Made by a program: the position numbers and the translations under genes
Part shown: piece after piece, positions 26,283-34,957 of the stretch
Layout of the letters: every line of letters starts with the position of its first letter
Position numbering within the stretch: the stretch's first letter is position 1
Source of the DNA: Candidatus Cloacimonadota bacterium
GTDB lineage: Bacteria > Cloacimonadota > Cloacimonadia > Cloacimonadales > TCS61
Assembly (NCBI GenBank): GCA_021736135.1
Contig: JAIPGO010000032.1
Location: forward strand, 1 to 36,928
Length of the DNA stretch: 36,928 nt
Direction of reading: 5' to 3'
The notes under the pieces: generated by a model
What the model saw: only the letters and a program-made list of their open reading frames with translations
The model's database searches: none
What the model was told of the DNA's origin: nothing

Positions 26283-26552
26283 TTATTCTGTTTTAGCGTT
26301 TTTTTCCTTGTTGAAATGCGCTGCCAGTCTTGCTTTACGGCGTGATGCTGTCCGCTTATGAATGATGTTTCTCTTGGCAGCTTTATCAAGCTGCGAATAT
26401 GCCTGCTTTAAGATATCTTCTTTCTCTTCCAGGGGCATATCACTATGCATGGTTTTCTGAAGTGTGTGAATTGTTTTCTTCACATAATGATTCCGTGCTG
26501 CTCTCTTCTTTTCCTGTCTCAGTCTCTTTTCACAAAATTTATGGTTAGGCAT
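26283..26552 (-). CDS. rpsT: 30S ribosomal protein S20
   Basis: This is a primary 16S rRNA-binding protein of the small subunit. The start at 26552 (MPNHKFCEKRLRQEKKRAAR) gives 89 aa, the normal length, and is preceded by GGAGG in ATGGAGGTTTAGGC. An earlier in-frame ATG at 26591 would contain this ribosome binding site. Family features are the highly basic N-terminal helix, the middle YSQLDKAAKRNIIHKRTASRRKARL and an alanine-rich close. It is monocistronic, with its own terminator. Confidence 0.95.
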   Translation of the reverse strand: MPNHKFCEKRLRQEKKRAARNHYVKKTIHTLQKTMHSDMPLEEKEDILKQAYSQLDKAAKRNIIHKRTASRRKARLAAHFNKEKNAKTE

Positions 26553-26612
26553 GCCTAAACCTCCATATTTATTTCTAATTTTCGATGACAAAAAAGGTTA
26601 AGCCCCATAAGT

Positions 26613-26630
26613 GTCAAATTTTTTATTATA
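26613..26630 (-). promoter_or_regulatory. Candidate rpsT promoter region
   Basis: On the minus strand TATAAT (26625-26630) lies 73 bases upstream of the rpsT ATG and a TTGACA box (26613-26618) lies just downstream of it. Neither has a well-matched partner at standard spacing, so they may be two alternative weak promoters. Confidence 0.3.
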
Positions 26631-26768
26631 ATAATCATAAAATAACGGATTCTGGGGAGTTAACTTATTTTCCTGTCACATTTTTAACTCATTTGTGCAA
26701 TATTCTCCTGACCCGGGTAAACCGAAACCATAAAAGAAGGAAAGATGGAAGTAGACGCTTATAATCTG

Positions 26769-26810
26769 TTGAGACCTTGCGGAGTCACAAGGTATTCTGC
26801 AAGGTCTCAA
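26769..26810. repeat. Long inverted repeat between amidase and rpsT
   Basis: Arms TTGAGACCTTGC (26769-26780) and GCAAGGTCTCAA (26799-26810) are perfect over 12 bp with an 18-base loop. An alternative inner hairpin CCTTG...CAAGG uses part of the same sequence. It lies 45 bases downstream of the amidase stop on the minus strand and could act as a terminator, but lacks a strong T run. It may be a dispersed repeat. Confidence 0.55.
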
Positions 26811-26854
26811 CTAAATATTCTACCGAATTTTGTATTAATCAAAGGAGTAAGTGA

Positions 26855-27964
26855 TTAATGCATTAACTCTATCTTTCTGATAAATGAATCCAGGCTTGAA
26901 AATAAGGACTGTGCCAATTTTTCCTGATAATCTTCATAAGCCAGTTTTTTTTCTTCCTTTTTATTGGTTATAAATCCGCTTTCGATAAGCACCGCAGGCA
27001 TGAAGGCGCCCCTTAAAACATAGAAATCTGCCTGTTTCACGCCACGATCCACACCTCCCGTGGCTGCAATTACATTATTCTGCATGGTAACGCAGAGCTC
27101 GTGACTTTCCTGCAGATATTCATTTTGTGCCATATCGGTCAAAATAAAGTCCAGGTCATTGTATTTTTCCAGAGCTTCCTGACCACCTTCATAATTATAA
27201 ACAACGGCATTTTCCAGAGCTTCGGTCGCGCGTGCATCATCCGTTCGTGCTGTGCTCAAATAATATACTTCGATACCGGTTACATCCTTATCTGCATGAG
27301 CATTAACATGAATAGAAATGAACAGATCCGCTTCTATCTCATTGGCATATTCCGTTCTTTCTCTCAAAGAGACAAATCTATCTGAAGAACGGGTCAGAAA
27401 GACTTTTATTTTCCCTTCCGCTTCAATTTTTGCTTTCAATTTTTCGGCTATTGCCAGTGTAATATCTTTTTCATATACTTTTCCGGAAAAACCGATTGCT
27501 CCCGGATCTTTTCCTCCATGCCCCGGATCAAGCACTATTGTATTAATGCGGTTATCATCAGGAAGTGGTGCTATAATTTTGTCTATCTTATAAAAAATCT
27601 GTTCCGGATAGATCAAAGGTAGAATTTCCTGTAGAAAATTAACCGGAATATAATATTTACTGTCATTCTGGATGATCGGAAAAGTGAAATTATATACTTT
27701 TTTCCCTTCGGTTACGTAGCTGGAATCCAGCAGGAATATGATCTGTTTCTCATACATGTTTACATAAAGCCTGCTGTCTAATACCTCTACCTTAACTAAA
27801 GCACGGAATACTTTGTTCAGTTCGTAAACGTTGAAATACTCTACATCATCAAATTTACTGACATTGATCTTTTCCTGTTCATTAGTATCTTCGTATTCTA
27901 TAATCACAGTTGACCAGAGCATACACGTTATTAACAGAAAACAAAGAAAGATGATTTTACTCAC
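26855..27964 (-). CDS. N-acetylmuramoyl-L-alanine amidase (Amidase_3)
   Basis: This exported zinc amidase cleaves the amide bond between MurNAc and the stem peptide in peptidoglycan. It has a signal peptide (about 1-19) and an N-terminal region (about 35-125) resembling the copper-amine-oxidase-N-like domain common in such enzymes. The catalytic domain from about 142 has TIVLDPGHGGKDPGAIG (H149), E165 in VYEKDI and SIHVNAH (H219) as zinc ligands, and PAVLIESGFITN with catalytic E328. At 369 aa it looks complete. It starts 15 bases after the TM-HTH gene, with GGAGG in the spacer, making it the last gene of a three-gene envelope operon. Confidence 0.93.
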   Translation of the reverse strand: MSKIIFLCFLLITCMLWSTVIIEYEDTNEQEKINVSKFDDVEYFNVYELNKVFRALVKVEVLDSRLYVNMYEKQIIFLLDSSYVTEGKKVYNFTFPIIQNDSKYYIPVNFLQEILPLIYPEQIFYKIDKIIAPLPDDNRINTIVLDPGHGGKDPGAIGFSGKVYEKDITLAIAEKLKAKIEAEGKIKVFLTRSSDRFVSLRERTEYANEIEADLFISIHVNAHADKDVTGIEVYYLSTARTDDARATEALENAVVYNYEGGQEALEKYNDLDFILTDMAQNEYLQESHELCVTMQNNVIAATGGVDRGVKQADFYVLRGAFMPAVLIESGFITNKKEEKKLAYEDYQEKLAQSLFSSLDSFIRKIELMH

Positions 27965-27979
27965 ATTATCCTCCAGAAT

Positions 27980-28927
27980 TTAATTTCCTCTGCCGAATTC
28001 TTCTACTTCTTTTACTGAGATATTCAGTTCTCTGGCTATTTCTTCCACCTGCCAGCCATTGGAAAGTAACCGCTTTATTGTTACTCTTTGAAATTCTTCA
28101 GTCCCGAAATTATCGGACGGTTTCATCTGCTCGGCTGGACGAGATTTGTGAAACCTGCGGATTACTGACATCAAAAGCATTATCAGAATAACAGCAACAA
28201 CAACTATAATACTGAACATCAGCATTTTGTCTTCATAAATATCTCTAAGAATGTCTGGCAGTTTCTGATTCAATTTTTTATAGGGCGAATCACCTGTTCT
28301 TTCCACAGGTTTTTCCGGTGTCTGATTTTCGGGTTCTGTTAGTTTTACCGGAGCAACCGAAGTGTCAGTAATTATTTCTTCAGTGTCCTGAACCATTGTA
28401 GATTCGGGCATTTCCAGTTCCAGCAGAATTGAAGCCTCCCATTCTGCCTGTAAAGAATCCGCCATCCGGTTAAAATGAGCAGATTTTTCTGCCAACCCGA
28501 CTTTATCATAAAAATCAGCATAATCTCTTGCCATTGTTGCAGTTGGCGGTTCTCGATAGCGGAAAACATCCATTACGAGCTTATAGCCATCCTCGGTGTT
28601 CAAGATGAAATGATCTAATCCATAACCGTCATAAGAGCTGATCAATACACCTATAAAAGCATCTGTTTCCACGAAGGTTATGCGGCTGACCACGTCCTTC
28701 TTTTCAAAAACTTCCGTCTGAATGGACGGATTTCTTCGGCAGTCCAGAAAACTCAGATTCACATCCAGAATATCGTCACGCAAACGGTAACGAGGGTATT
28801 CATTGAAAACGAAAACCAGACGTTCTACCGGACCATGGTTGGCGTGATAAAAATTTAACAGCATATTGGCACACATGCTGGCCGAGAAAGCCAAAAAAAC
28901 AAGTATAATAAGTTTTTTTTTCATCAT
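27980..28927 (-). CDS. Single-span membrane protein with periplasmic AMIN-like part and cytoplasmic HTH-like tail
   Basis: This 315-aa protein has no firm family assignment. It has a signal-like start (3-20), a beta-rich exported region (about 32-122, e.g. ERLVFVFNEYPRYRL and GYKLVMDVFRY) recalling AMIN domains, and a helical and proline-rich linker. One membrane helix follows (about 236-257, FSIIVVVAVILIMLL) with RRFHK on the cytoplasmic side. The C-terminal segment VTIKRLLSNGWQVEEIARELNI (282 on) resembles a helix-turn-helix or the DUF6115/YlxL-type tail. The ATG overlaps the stop of the TPR gene (ATGA), and the amidase follows. It may sense cell-wall state and signal inward. That is inference. 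Confidence 0.75.
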   Translation of the reverse strand: MMKKKLIILVFLAFSASMCANMLLNFYHANHGPVERLVFVFNEYPRYRLRDDILDVNLSFLDCRRNPSIQTEVFEKKDVVSRITFVETDAFIGVLISSYDGYGLDHFILNTEDGYKLVMDVFRYREPPTATMARDYADFYDKVGLAEKSAHFNRMADSLQAEWEASILLELEMPESTMVQDTEEIITDTSVAPVKLTEPENQTPEKPVERTGDSPYKKLNQKLPDILRDIYEDKMLMFSIIVVVAVILIMLLMSVIRRFHKSRPAEQMKPSDNFGTEEFQRVTIKRLLSNGWQVEEIARELNISVKEVEEFGRGN

Positions 28928-29586
28928 AATTTCTTCCTGGTTGTTCGCAATCTACCCTTTGTAGTAACCAGATTCCTTTTAACAATCTGATTATCAGGAT
29001 CAAGTTCGAGAGCTTTTTCAAAATATGTATAAGCACGGACGTATTCTTTTGCCTTCAAAAAAATGCTGCCGATATTATTTAATATCTCACTGTCTGCAGG
29101 GGAATACTGTTCGGCTTCCTGATATTTCATCAGGGCATTCTCAGTCTTCCGGGCTGACAAAAGCTCCTGCGCCTCACTTTTCAATATCTTTACTTTACGG
29201 TATTTTTCCCGTGCTACTACATCCTCGGCTACGGTTCTAAGAATCATATACTTTTTAGCTGTCTGGTTTAATTGGCATAGCTTCCGTATCTGCTTGATGG
29301 CGGCTTCCCATTTTTCCAGCAGCATAAAACTCTCAAATAAGAGCAGACCATTTATCTCATTTTCGGGATAATCCCCGGCAATGCCGGTAAAAATCTCTTC
29401 TGCTTCCTCAAAGCGCTGTCTGTTCAATAGAAATAATCCCAGATTAAAGCGGTTTTCAGTGTTTTCAGCCAGTTGCAAAGCTTTTTGAAAACATTCACCG
29501 GCTTTCTGATAATTACCTTTTATCAGGTTTTTCATACCTTTCTTCCGCAATATTTCAGCGCGCATTCCATGTATATACTGTTGCAT
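28924..29586 (-). CDS. TPR-repeat protein
   Basis: This 220-aa protein with no signal peptide consists largely of tetratricopeptide repeats, which are scaffolds for protein contacts. Recognisable units are GMKNLIKGNYQKAGECFQKAL (about 17-37), FNLGLFLLNRQRFEEAEEIF, LSARKTENALMKYQEAEQYS (about 143-162) and IGSIFLKAKEYVRAYTYFEKAL (about 172-193). It ends in a basic tail (TTKGRLRTTRKKL). It is the first gene of an operon with the TM-HTH protein (4-base overlap) and the amidase. TTGCCTGATTTAT at about 29610-29622 on the minus strand may be part of its promoter. Confidence 0.85.
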   Translation of the reverse strand: MQQYIHGMRAEILRKKGMKNLIKGNYQKAGECFQKALQLAENTENRFNLGLFLLNRQRFEEAEEIFTGIAGDYPENEINGLLLFESFMLLEKWEAAIKQIRKLCQLNQTAKKYMILRTVAEDVVAREKYRKVKILKSEAQELLSARKTENALMKYQEAEQYSPADSEILNNIGSIFLKAKEYVRAYTYFEKALELDPDNQIVKRNLVTTKGRLRTTRKKL

Positions 29587-29652
29587 AAACCAACAAAGTA
29601 GCGGGAAATAAATCAGGCAAGATATTTTTCTTAAACTCCGGTCTGAAATTAA

Positions 29653-29686
29653 GGAAGGGGAAGATATTTCCGTGTCTTCCCCTTCC
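29653..29686 (-). terminator. Probable terminator of the Rnf operon
   Basis: Perfect 12-bp arms GGAAGGGGAAGA / TCTTCCCCTTCC with a 10-base loop lie 17 bases past the rnfB stop. The T run on the minus strand is weak (TTAATTT), so termination may be incomplete. Confidence 0.7.
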
Positions 29687-29702
29687 GATTCCGGTATTAT
29701 CT

Positions 29703-30572
29703 TTATTTTTCTTCGGCAGCTTTTGCTGCTGCTTCAGCTTTCAGTTTTGCTTCCGCTCTTTTTTTTGCCCTTATCTCCTTGAGCGGATCAAAGATGGCTC
29801 CTGTAGGACAGACATCGGCACATATTCCGCACATAATGCAGAGATCGTAATTTAATACCGCTAGATTGTCTTTCATCTCGATGGCAGCCTTAGGACATTT
29901 CTTCACGCACATTGAACAGCCGATACAGGCAGTTTTATTGCCGCAGACTTTACGGGATTCCGCGCCTTTATCGTGTGAAGAACAGAGAATATGCACTCTT
30001 TTTTTTGCTGAAACGATCTCAATCAGATTTCTGGGGCAGGCTTTGGCGCAAGCGACGCAACCGGTGCACTTTTCCTTGTCAATAATGCGCATCCCGTTTT
30101 CATCAATAGAAATAGCATCAAATTTGCAGGCACTTGCGCAGTCATTATAACCAAGGCAACCCCAACTGCATAAATTAGGTCCGTTATTGATCAGAATGGC
30201 AGCTTTGCAGGTGGTCACTCCCTGATATTCATAGCGGAAGATCGTATTATTTTTGCCGCCGCTCTGGCATTTGATCACAGCCACTTTTTTATCGGCAGCT
30301 ACGGCTTCTTTGCCCATTATGGCGGCGATTTCCTTTACAACTGCAGCCCCACCGGGTGCACATTTATTCAATTCTTCATTATGCATCACAATAGCTTCCG
30401 CATAAGCCGCACAACCGGGATAGCCGCAGGCTCCGCAATTAGCGCTGGGTAATGCTTCCGTTATAGCTTCAATTTTAGGGTCGATCTCCACGTGAAATTT
30501 CTTGGATGCCACTGCCAGCCCCAGTCCATAAAGTAAGCCCAGAGCTCCTAATATTATTATTGCACCAATCAT
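29703..30572 (-). CDS. rnfB: Rnf complex subunit B (iron-sulfur)
   Basis: RnfB is the ferredoxin-facing subunit of the ion-pumping ferredoxin:NAD+ oxidoreductase. It has an N-terminal membrane anchor (about 3-22), then the Fe-S domain ANCGACGYPGCAAYAEA with a later KCAPGG (one 4Fe-4S). Four more cysteine sets follow (CSWGCLGYNDCASAC, CTGCVACAKACP, CIGCSMCVKKCP, CIMCGICADVCP), a ferredoxin-like wiring typical of anaerobe RnfB. It ends in an alanine/lysine-rich helix. At 289 aa it is the last gene of the operon and starts 12 bases after rnfA. Confidence 0.96.
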   Translation of the reverse strand: MIGAIIILGALGLLYGLGLAVASKKFHVEIDPKIEAITEALPSANCGACGYPGCAAYAEAIVMHNEELNKCAPGGAAVVKEIAAIMGKEAVAADKKVAVIKCQSGGKNNTIFRYEYQGVTTCKAAILINNGPNLCSWGCLGYNDCASACKFDAISIDENGMRIIDKEKCTGCVACAKACPRNLIEIVSAKKRVHILCSSHDKGAESRKVCGNKTACIGCSMCVKKCPKAAIEMKDNLAVLNYDLCIMCGICADVCPTGAIFDPLKEIRAKKRAEAKLKAEAAAKAAEEK

Positions 30573-30584
30573 TATATCTCCCCT

Positions 30585-31172
30585 TTAAAAATTTAAACCG
30601 CTGAAGCCGAGAAAGGCCAGTGCCATACAGCCGGCAATCACAAATGCTATCGGCATTCCTTTCATTGCTTCCGGTACTTCAGATTTTTCCAGTCTTTCCC
30701 GCAATCCCGCCATCAGCAGCAGAACCAGCGTGAAACCAGTCCCGGAAAAGAGTCCGTTCAAAATTGCACCCAGGAAATTATAGCCTTCCTGGATGTTCAG
30801 AATGGAAACGCCGAGAACCGCACAGTTGGTTGTGATCAAAGGCAGAAAAACACCCAGTGATTTGTATAGCGCCGGAGCTGTCTTCTGGATCACCATTTCC
30901 ACGAATTGCACCAGGGAAGCGATAGTTAAGATGAAAGCAATGGTCTGCAGATATTCCAGATGATAAGGCAGCAGCAGATATTCCTGGATCAGCCAGGTGA
31001 ATGTTGAAGCCATAGTCATCACGAATATCACTGCCATGCCCATGCCCAGGGCGGAATCTATCTTCTTGGAAACTCCGATATACGGGCAAAGTCCCAGAAA
31101 CTTCGAGAGCACGAAGTTGTTCACGAATACCGCAAATACGGCTAAGGTAAAAACCTGTGTTATGAATGACAT
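30585..31172 (-). CDS. rnfA: Rnf complex subunit A (membrane)
   Basis: RnfA is an integral membrane subunit of Rnf with six predicted helices. It pairs with RnfE, to which it is homologous. GLCPYIG (C29) and TTNCAVLG (C117) hold the two conserved cysteines that, with the matching pair in RnfE, can bind an intramembrane Fe-S cluster. N-terminal [14 protein letters not shown] is diagnostic. At 195 aa it has normal length. It starts directly after rnfE with no spacer. Confidence 0.96.
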   Translation of the reverse strand: MSFITQVFTLAVFAVFVNNFVLSKFLGLCPYIGVSKKIDSALGMGMAVIFVMTMASTFTWLIQEYLLLPYHLEYLQTIAFILTIASLVQFVEMVIQKTAPALYKSLGVFLPLITTNCAVLGVSILNIQEGYNFLGAILNGLFSGTGFTLVLLLMAGLRERLEKSEVPEAMKGMPIAFVIAGCMALAFLGFSGLNF

Positions 31173-31775
31173 TTAAGCCCCCTGCTTCTTTTTCATCTGA
31201 TTGATCAGTCCCATCAGTAAACCCATGATTATAAAAGCCCCGGGTGCCAGAATGGCTATGAGCATCGGGCTTTTGATATAAGCAGCAGGCATAACGTTCA
31301 TTCCCAGCCACTGTCCGGCTCCCAGAATTTCTCGTATGGAAGCAATCACGATCAGTGCCAGTGTAAAACCAAGCCCCATTCCCAGTCCATCCATAATGGA
31401 AGGAATTACACCATTTTTGCTGGCAAATGCTTCTGCCCGGCCTAAAATAATGCAGTTTACCACGATAAGCGGTATAAAAAGTCCCAGACTCTTATGAATT
31501 TCCGGCGTGTAGGCATACATCACCATATCCACGATAGTAACGAAAGATGCGATGACTACTATGAAACAGGGAATCCTGATCTTGCCGGGAATTAATCCTT
31601 TGAGCAATGAAATGAAGATATTGGAGCAAACCAGCACAAATGTTGCCGCCAGACCCATTCCGATGGCATTTTGCACCGATGAAGTCACTGCCAGCGTCGG
31701 GCATAAGCCCAGTGCCATGATAAATACCGGATTCTCTTTTATAAAACCTTTGGTAAATTCCTGGAATAATCTCAT
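31173..31775 (-). CDS. rnfE: Rnf complex subunit E (membrane)
   Basis: RnfE is the paralogue of RnfA in the same complex. ENPVFIMALGLCPTLAVT (C25) and VNCIILGRAEAFA (C108) carry the conserved cysteines, and about six hydrophobic helices span the 200 aa. The ATG overlaps the rnfG stop by 4 bases, and rnfA begins on the next base after its stop. The product ends in a short basic tail MKKKQGA. Confidence 0.96.
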   Translation of the reverse strand: MRLFQEFTKGFIKENPVFIMALGLCPTLAVTSSVQNAIGMGLAATFVLVCSNIFISLLKGLIPGKIRIPCFIVVIASFVTIVDMVMYAYTPEIHKSLGLFIPLIVVNCIILGRAEAFASKNGVIPSIMDGLGMGLGFTLALIVIASIREILGAGQWLGMNVMPAAYIKSPMLIAILAPGAFIIMGLLMGLINQMKKKQGA

Positions 31776-32377
31776 CTTTCTTCCTCCTTACCAACTGCAT
31801 CTGTCAATATCTGTAAACCGGCAGCGATGGAATTGGTCACTGCCCGTGATGTAATGGTCGCCCCCGTTAAGGACACGATTTCTCCGCCATCCTTATCAAC
31901 TTTCAGCTCGGATATTTGCTTCTTTTCAAAACGCTGACGGAAAACATCCGTGGCAGCATTTGCGCCCAGGCCCGGAGTTTCCGCCTGTTCAATAACTTTG
32001 ATCTTGATAATGTTCATTGCCGTATCCACGCCGACCATGGTTTTCACTTCACTGGAATAGCCATACTGGCTGGCAACAAAAGTGTATCCTGTCAGGTTGC
32101 CTTCGGTATCAAGTCCACTGTAATAAACAAATTCCAGTGGTCCCTCGGCAACCTGTTTCTTGAGCGGATTCGGTTCTGCCTGCACGGGTGGCAGAATTAC
32201 TGACTGTTTATCAAATTTCGCCGTCCCCGGCAGAACTTCTATGCGTGCCAGTTCTTCAGCTTTCACTTTATTTTCGGCGATCTTGTCTTTCGTGAGGTCA
32301 TTGACGTAAGCCAGAATACCGCTGGCTATGGCGGTGATGATCAAAAGCACTAAACCGAGTTTGATGAAATAACTCAT
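31772..32377 (-). CDS. rnfG: Rnf complex subunit G (FMN-binding)
   Basis: RnfG has one N-terminal membrane helix (about 3-24) and a periplasmic flavin domain. SLTGATITS (about 169-177) is the covalent-FMN motif, with T174 as the expected attachment residue, and ETPGLGANA is also diagnostic. The start at 32377 (MSYFIKLGL) has GGGGAGG upstream and gives 201 aa. An upstream in-frame ATG at 32413 would contain this ribosome binding site and overlap rnfD more deeply. The real start overlaps the rnfD stop by 4 bases. Confidence 0.95.
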   Translation of the reverse strand: MSYFIKLGLVLLIITAIASGILAYVNDLTKDKIAENKVKAEELARIEVLPGTAKFDKQSVILPPVQAEPNPLKKQVAEGPLEFVYYSGLDTEGNLTGYTFVASQYGYSSEVKTMVGVDTAMNIIKIKVIEQAETPGLGANAATDVFRQRFEKKQISELKVDKDGGEIVSLTGATITSRAVTNSIAAGLQILTDAVGKEEER

Positions 32378-33450
32378 TTCTTCACCTCCCCGAATGGCTT
32401 CGGTGCCGACCATTTATCTATTAATGGCACACAGCAGTTCATCAGTAATATGGAATAGGATACGCCTTCCGGATAGCCTCCCCAAAGCCTGATGACCGTG
32501 GTCAAAATCCCCGCGCCGATTCCGAAAATGAGCATGCCTTTCCTGGTCACGGGAGATGTTACCATGTCTGTAGCCATAAAGAACGCACCCAGGATCAAAC
32601 CACCGGAAAATATATGAAATACCGGCAGAAGTATGCTGGCGGAAAATAGCCCGTGCATTCCTCCAAAGGCATAAGTGAGGATAAATACGGTAAAAATATA
32701 GCTGATCGGAATGCGCCAGCTTATGATGTAACGATAGGCAAGAAATGCCGCTCCGATCAGTAATGCCAGAGCAGATACTTCCCCGATCACGCCACCAATA
32801 TTACCCAGAAATATATTCGATATCGTATCCACGCTTGCCAGACGGTCAACCAGTTGCTGTGCCAGTTCCGGATTGCTGTCAGATAGCTCTCTGGCAGTTT
32901 TCATAGCTGCCAGCGGAGTGGCGCCCGTAAATGCTGCCGGTGCTGCTGCCGGAATACTGGCAGGATTTAATCCGTTGATGCTGTTGAACATAAAGGAAAA
33001 TGCCGGTTTCGTTGCCGTCCAGTTCGCCGTTACCAGCGAGGGCCAGCTCGCCAGCAAAAATGCTCTGCCCAGAAGAGCAGGATTAAATAAATTGTGACCT
33101 AATCCGCCAAATATCTGTTTTCCTATGGCTATGGCAAATACGCTGCCGATCACGGGCAGCCACCACGGACTTGCCACATTCAGATTGAAAGCGACCAGAA
33201 TCCCCGTGACCACTGCTGAGCCGTCAGATATTGATACCGGTATTTTACGCAGTTTCTGTATCGCATATTCCGTTACGATGGCAGCAAATACACCATATAC
33301 CGTTAATGCCAGTGATTTAAATCCATAAAAAAACACCGCCATTGCCAGTGCGGGCATCAGGGCTAAAACCACCTGCCACATCACAGAACTGACGGTCATC
33401 TGTTTTTCTTTTAAGTGCGGAGCTGCTGAAACTATATATTTTTGATTCAT
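32374..33450 (-). CDS. rnfD: Rnf complex subunit D (FMN-binding membrane)
   Basis: RnfD is a multi-span membrane subunit, homologous to NqrB, thought to lie in the ion path. It has FTGATPLAAMKTA (T178, the covalent FMN threonine), KQIFGGLGHNLFNPALLGRAFL and MATDMVTSPVTRKG, and ends in helices with VIRLWGGYPEGVSYSILLMN. At 358 aa it has normal length. It starts 14 bases after rnfC and overlaps rnfG by 4 bases. Confidence 0.96.
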   Translation of the reverse strand: MNQKYIVSAAPHLKEKQMTVSSVMWQVVLALMPALAMAVFFYGFKSLALTVYGVFAAIVTEYAIQKLRKIPVSISDGSAVVTGILVAFNLNVASPWWLPVIGSVFAIAIGKQIFGGLGHNLFNPALLGRAFLLASWPSLVTANWTATKPAFSFMFNSINGLNPASIPAAAPAAFTGATPLAAMKTARELSDSNPELAQQLVDRLASVDTISNIFLGNIGGVIGEVSALALLIGAAFLAYRYIISWRIPISYIFTVFILTYAFGGMHGLFSASILLPVFHIFSGGLILGAFFMATDMVTSPVTRKGMLIFGIGAGILTTVIRLWGGYPEGVSYSILLMNCCVPLIDKWSAPKPFGEVKK

Positions 33451-33464
33451 TAATCTCCCTCCCC

Positions 33465-34805
33465 TTAAGCCTTTGCCGACTGTTGGCGGTTACGCATGCG
33501 CTTGCCAACTTCCAGTTTGCCAATATCGATCCACTGGATAAGTTTGATCTGAGCAGGACAAATATAAGCGCAGGAGCCGCATTTCATGCAGTCCATCACG
33601 CCATATTTTTCAGCCTGCTCCCAGTCATTATAGCGTACACCGCTCACGATAAGGCTCGGTGCTATATTCATGGGACAGACTTCCACGCATAAACCGCAGC
33701 GCAGGCAGGTATATTCCCGGTCTTTTTCAGCTTCTTTTTTATTGAAAAGTAAAAGTCCGGAACTGCCCTTGGTCATTGGTGTGTCCAGAGTAGATATAGC
33801 AAAACCCATCATTGGTCCGCCGGATATTACTTTATAAACATCTTCAGTTGTACCACCGCAATATTCAAGAAGTTCGCTATATAGCGTACCGATTCTTGCT
33901 TTGAGGTTTTTGGGATTTTTCACGATCTTGCCCGATACGGTGATCACGCGCTCAATGAGTGGTTTTTGATATCGTATGGCTTCATAAACGGCTACTGCTG
34001 TTCCCACGTTCTGCACCACAACGCCTACGGCCATAGGCAATCCGCCCTTATTGGGCACCTTGCGTTTTGTGCAGGCATAGATCAGTTGTTTTTCGGCACC
34101 CTGCGGATATTTAAGTTTGAGAGCATCCACCCGGATATTCTTTTCTTTGGCTAATGCCTGACGCATTTTCTTAATACAGTCCGGCTTGTTGGCTTCGATG
34201 CCGATGATTCCCTGTTTTGCGCCTACGATCTTCATGAGCAGCTTCAAACCCTTGATCACGTCATCAGTCTGCTCCAGTATAACCCGATAATCCGCCGTTA
34301 AATAAGGCTCACATTCCACGCCATTCAGAATTACCGTGTCGATCGGCTTGTCCGCCGGTGGTGACAGTTTCACGTGCGTGGGAAAGCCCGCTCCCCCCAT
34401 TCCGCAGATTCCTGCCCCGGCAATCCGCTTTTTCATCTCGTCTGCCGGCAGGTTTTCATAATTCTGATCATCTGTCAGTTCCACCCAGTTATCTTCACCA
34501 TTACCCGTGATCTCGATCACGGTTCCGGTTGTTCCTGCCGGATGGGCAAAGGAATCGATCCTGCTCACTTTCCCCGTTATCGGCGCATGCATGGGAATTG
34601 ATACAAAACCTCCCGGTTCTGCTATCAATTGTCCCGTTAAAACTTCTTCGCCAACCTTGACCACCGGTTTTGCCGGTGCTCCGATATGCTGGCTCAAATG
34701 CACATACACCTTCGGGGGCAAGGGCATAGTCTCAATGGCGGCATTCCGAGAATAACCCTTGTTATCGTGGGAATGAACACCACCAGGGAACGTTTTTAAT
34801 CCCAT
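33465..34805 (-). CDS. rnfC: Rnf complex subunit C (NADH-binding)
   Basis: RnfC is the peripheral cytoplasmic subunit that exchanges electrons with NAD(H). It has an N-terminal barrel-sandwich domain (GGVHSHDNKGYSRN, then HAPITGKVSRI) and an NuoF-like FMN/NADH domain with GAGICGMGGAGFPTHVKL and NGVECEPYLTADYR. There is an SLBB-like part, and two 4Fe-4S sites CLRCGLCVEVCP and CMKCGSCAYICP near the end. At 446 aa it looks complete. It is the first gene of rnfCDGEAB, the order usual in clostridia-like anaerobes. AAGGGG lies before the ATG. The upstream 150 bases are AT-rich with a weak TTGCAT / AATATG promoter pair. Confidence 0.96.
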   Translation of the reverse strand: MGLKTFPGGVHSHDNKGYSRNAAIETMPLPPKVYVHLSQHIGAPAKPVVKVGEEVLTGQLIAEPGGFVSIPMHAPITGKVSRIDSFAHPAGTTGTVIEITGNGEDNWVELTDDQNYENLPADEMKKRIAGAGICGMGGAGFPTHVKLSPPADKPIDTVILNGVECEPYLTADYRVILEQTDDVIKGLKLLMKIVGAKQGIIGIEANKPDCIKKMRQALAKEKNIRVDALKLKYPQGAEKQLIYACTKRKVPNKGGLPMAVGVVVQNVGTAVAVYEAIRYQKPLIERVITVSGKIVKNPKNLKARIGTLYSELLEYCGGTTEDVYKVISGGPMMGFAISTLDTPMTKGSSGLLLFNKKEAEKDREYTCLRCGLCVEVCPMNIAPSLIVSGVRYNDWEQAEKYGVMDCMKCGSCAYICPAQIKLIQWIDIGKLEVGKRMRNRQQSAKA

Positions 34806-34957
34806 AATTAATCCCCTTAGTTTTTTATATTTATGTTAATTTTTTGAGCCATATTTGGGAATTCCCTTTACGATGCAAGTTATTTCTCTAATTTTCCTAT
34901 ACCAGAGAAGTGTTATTGCAGATGAAGAGATCGTACTCCGTTTGAGAGAAAATGCTT

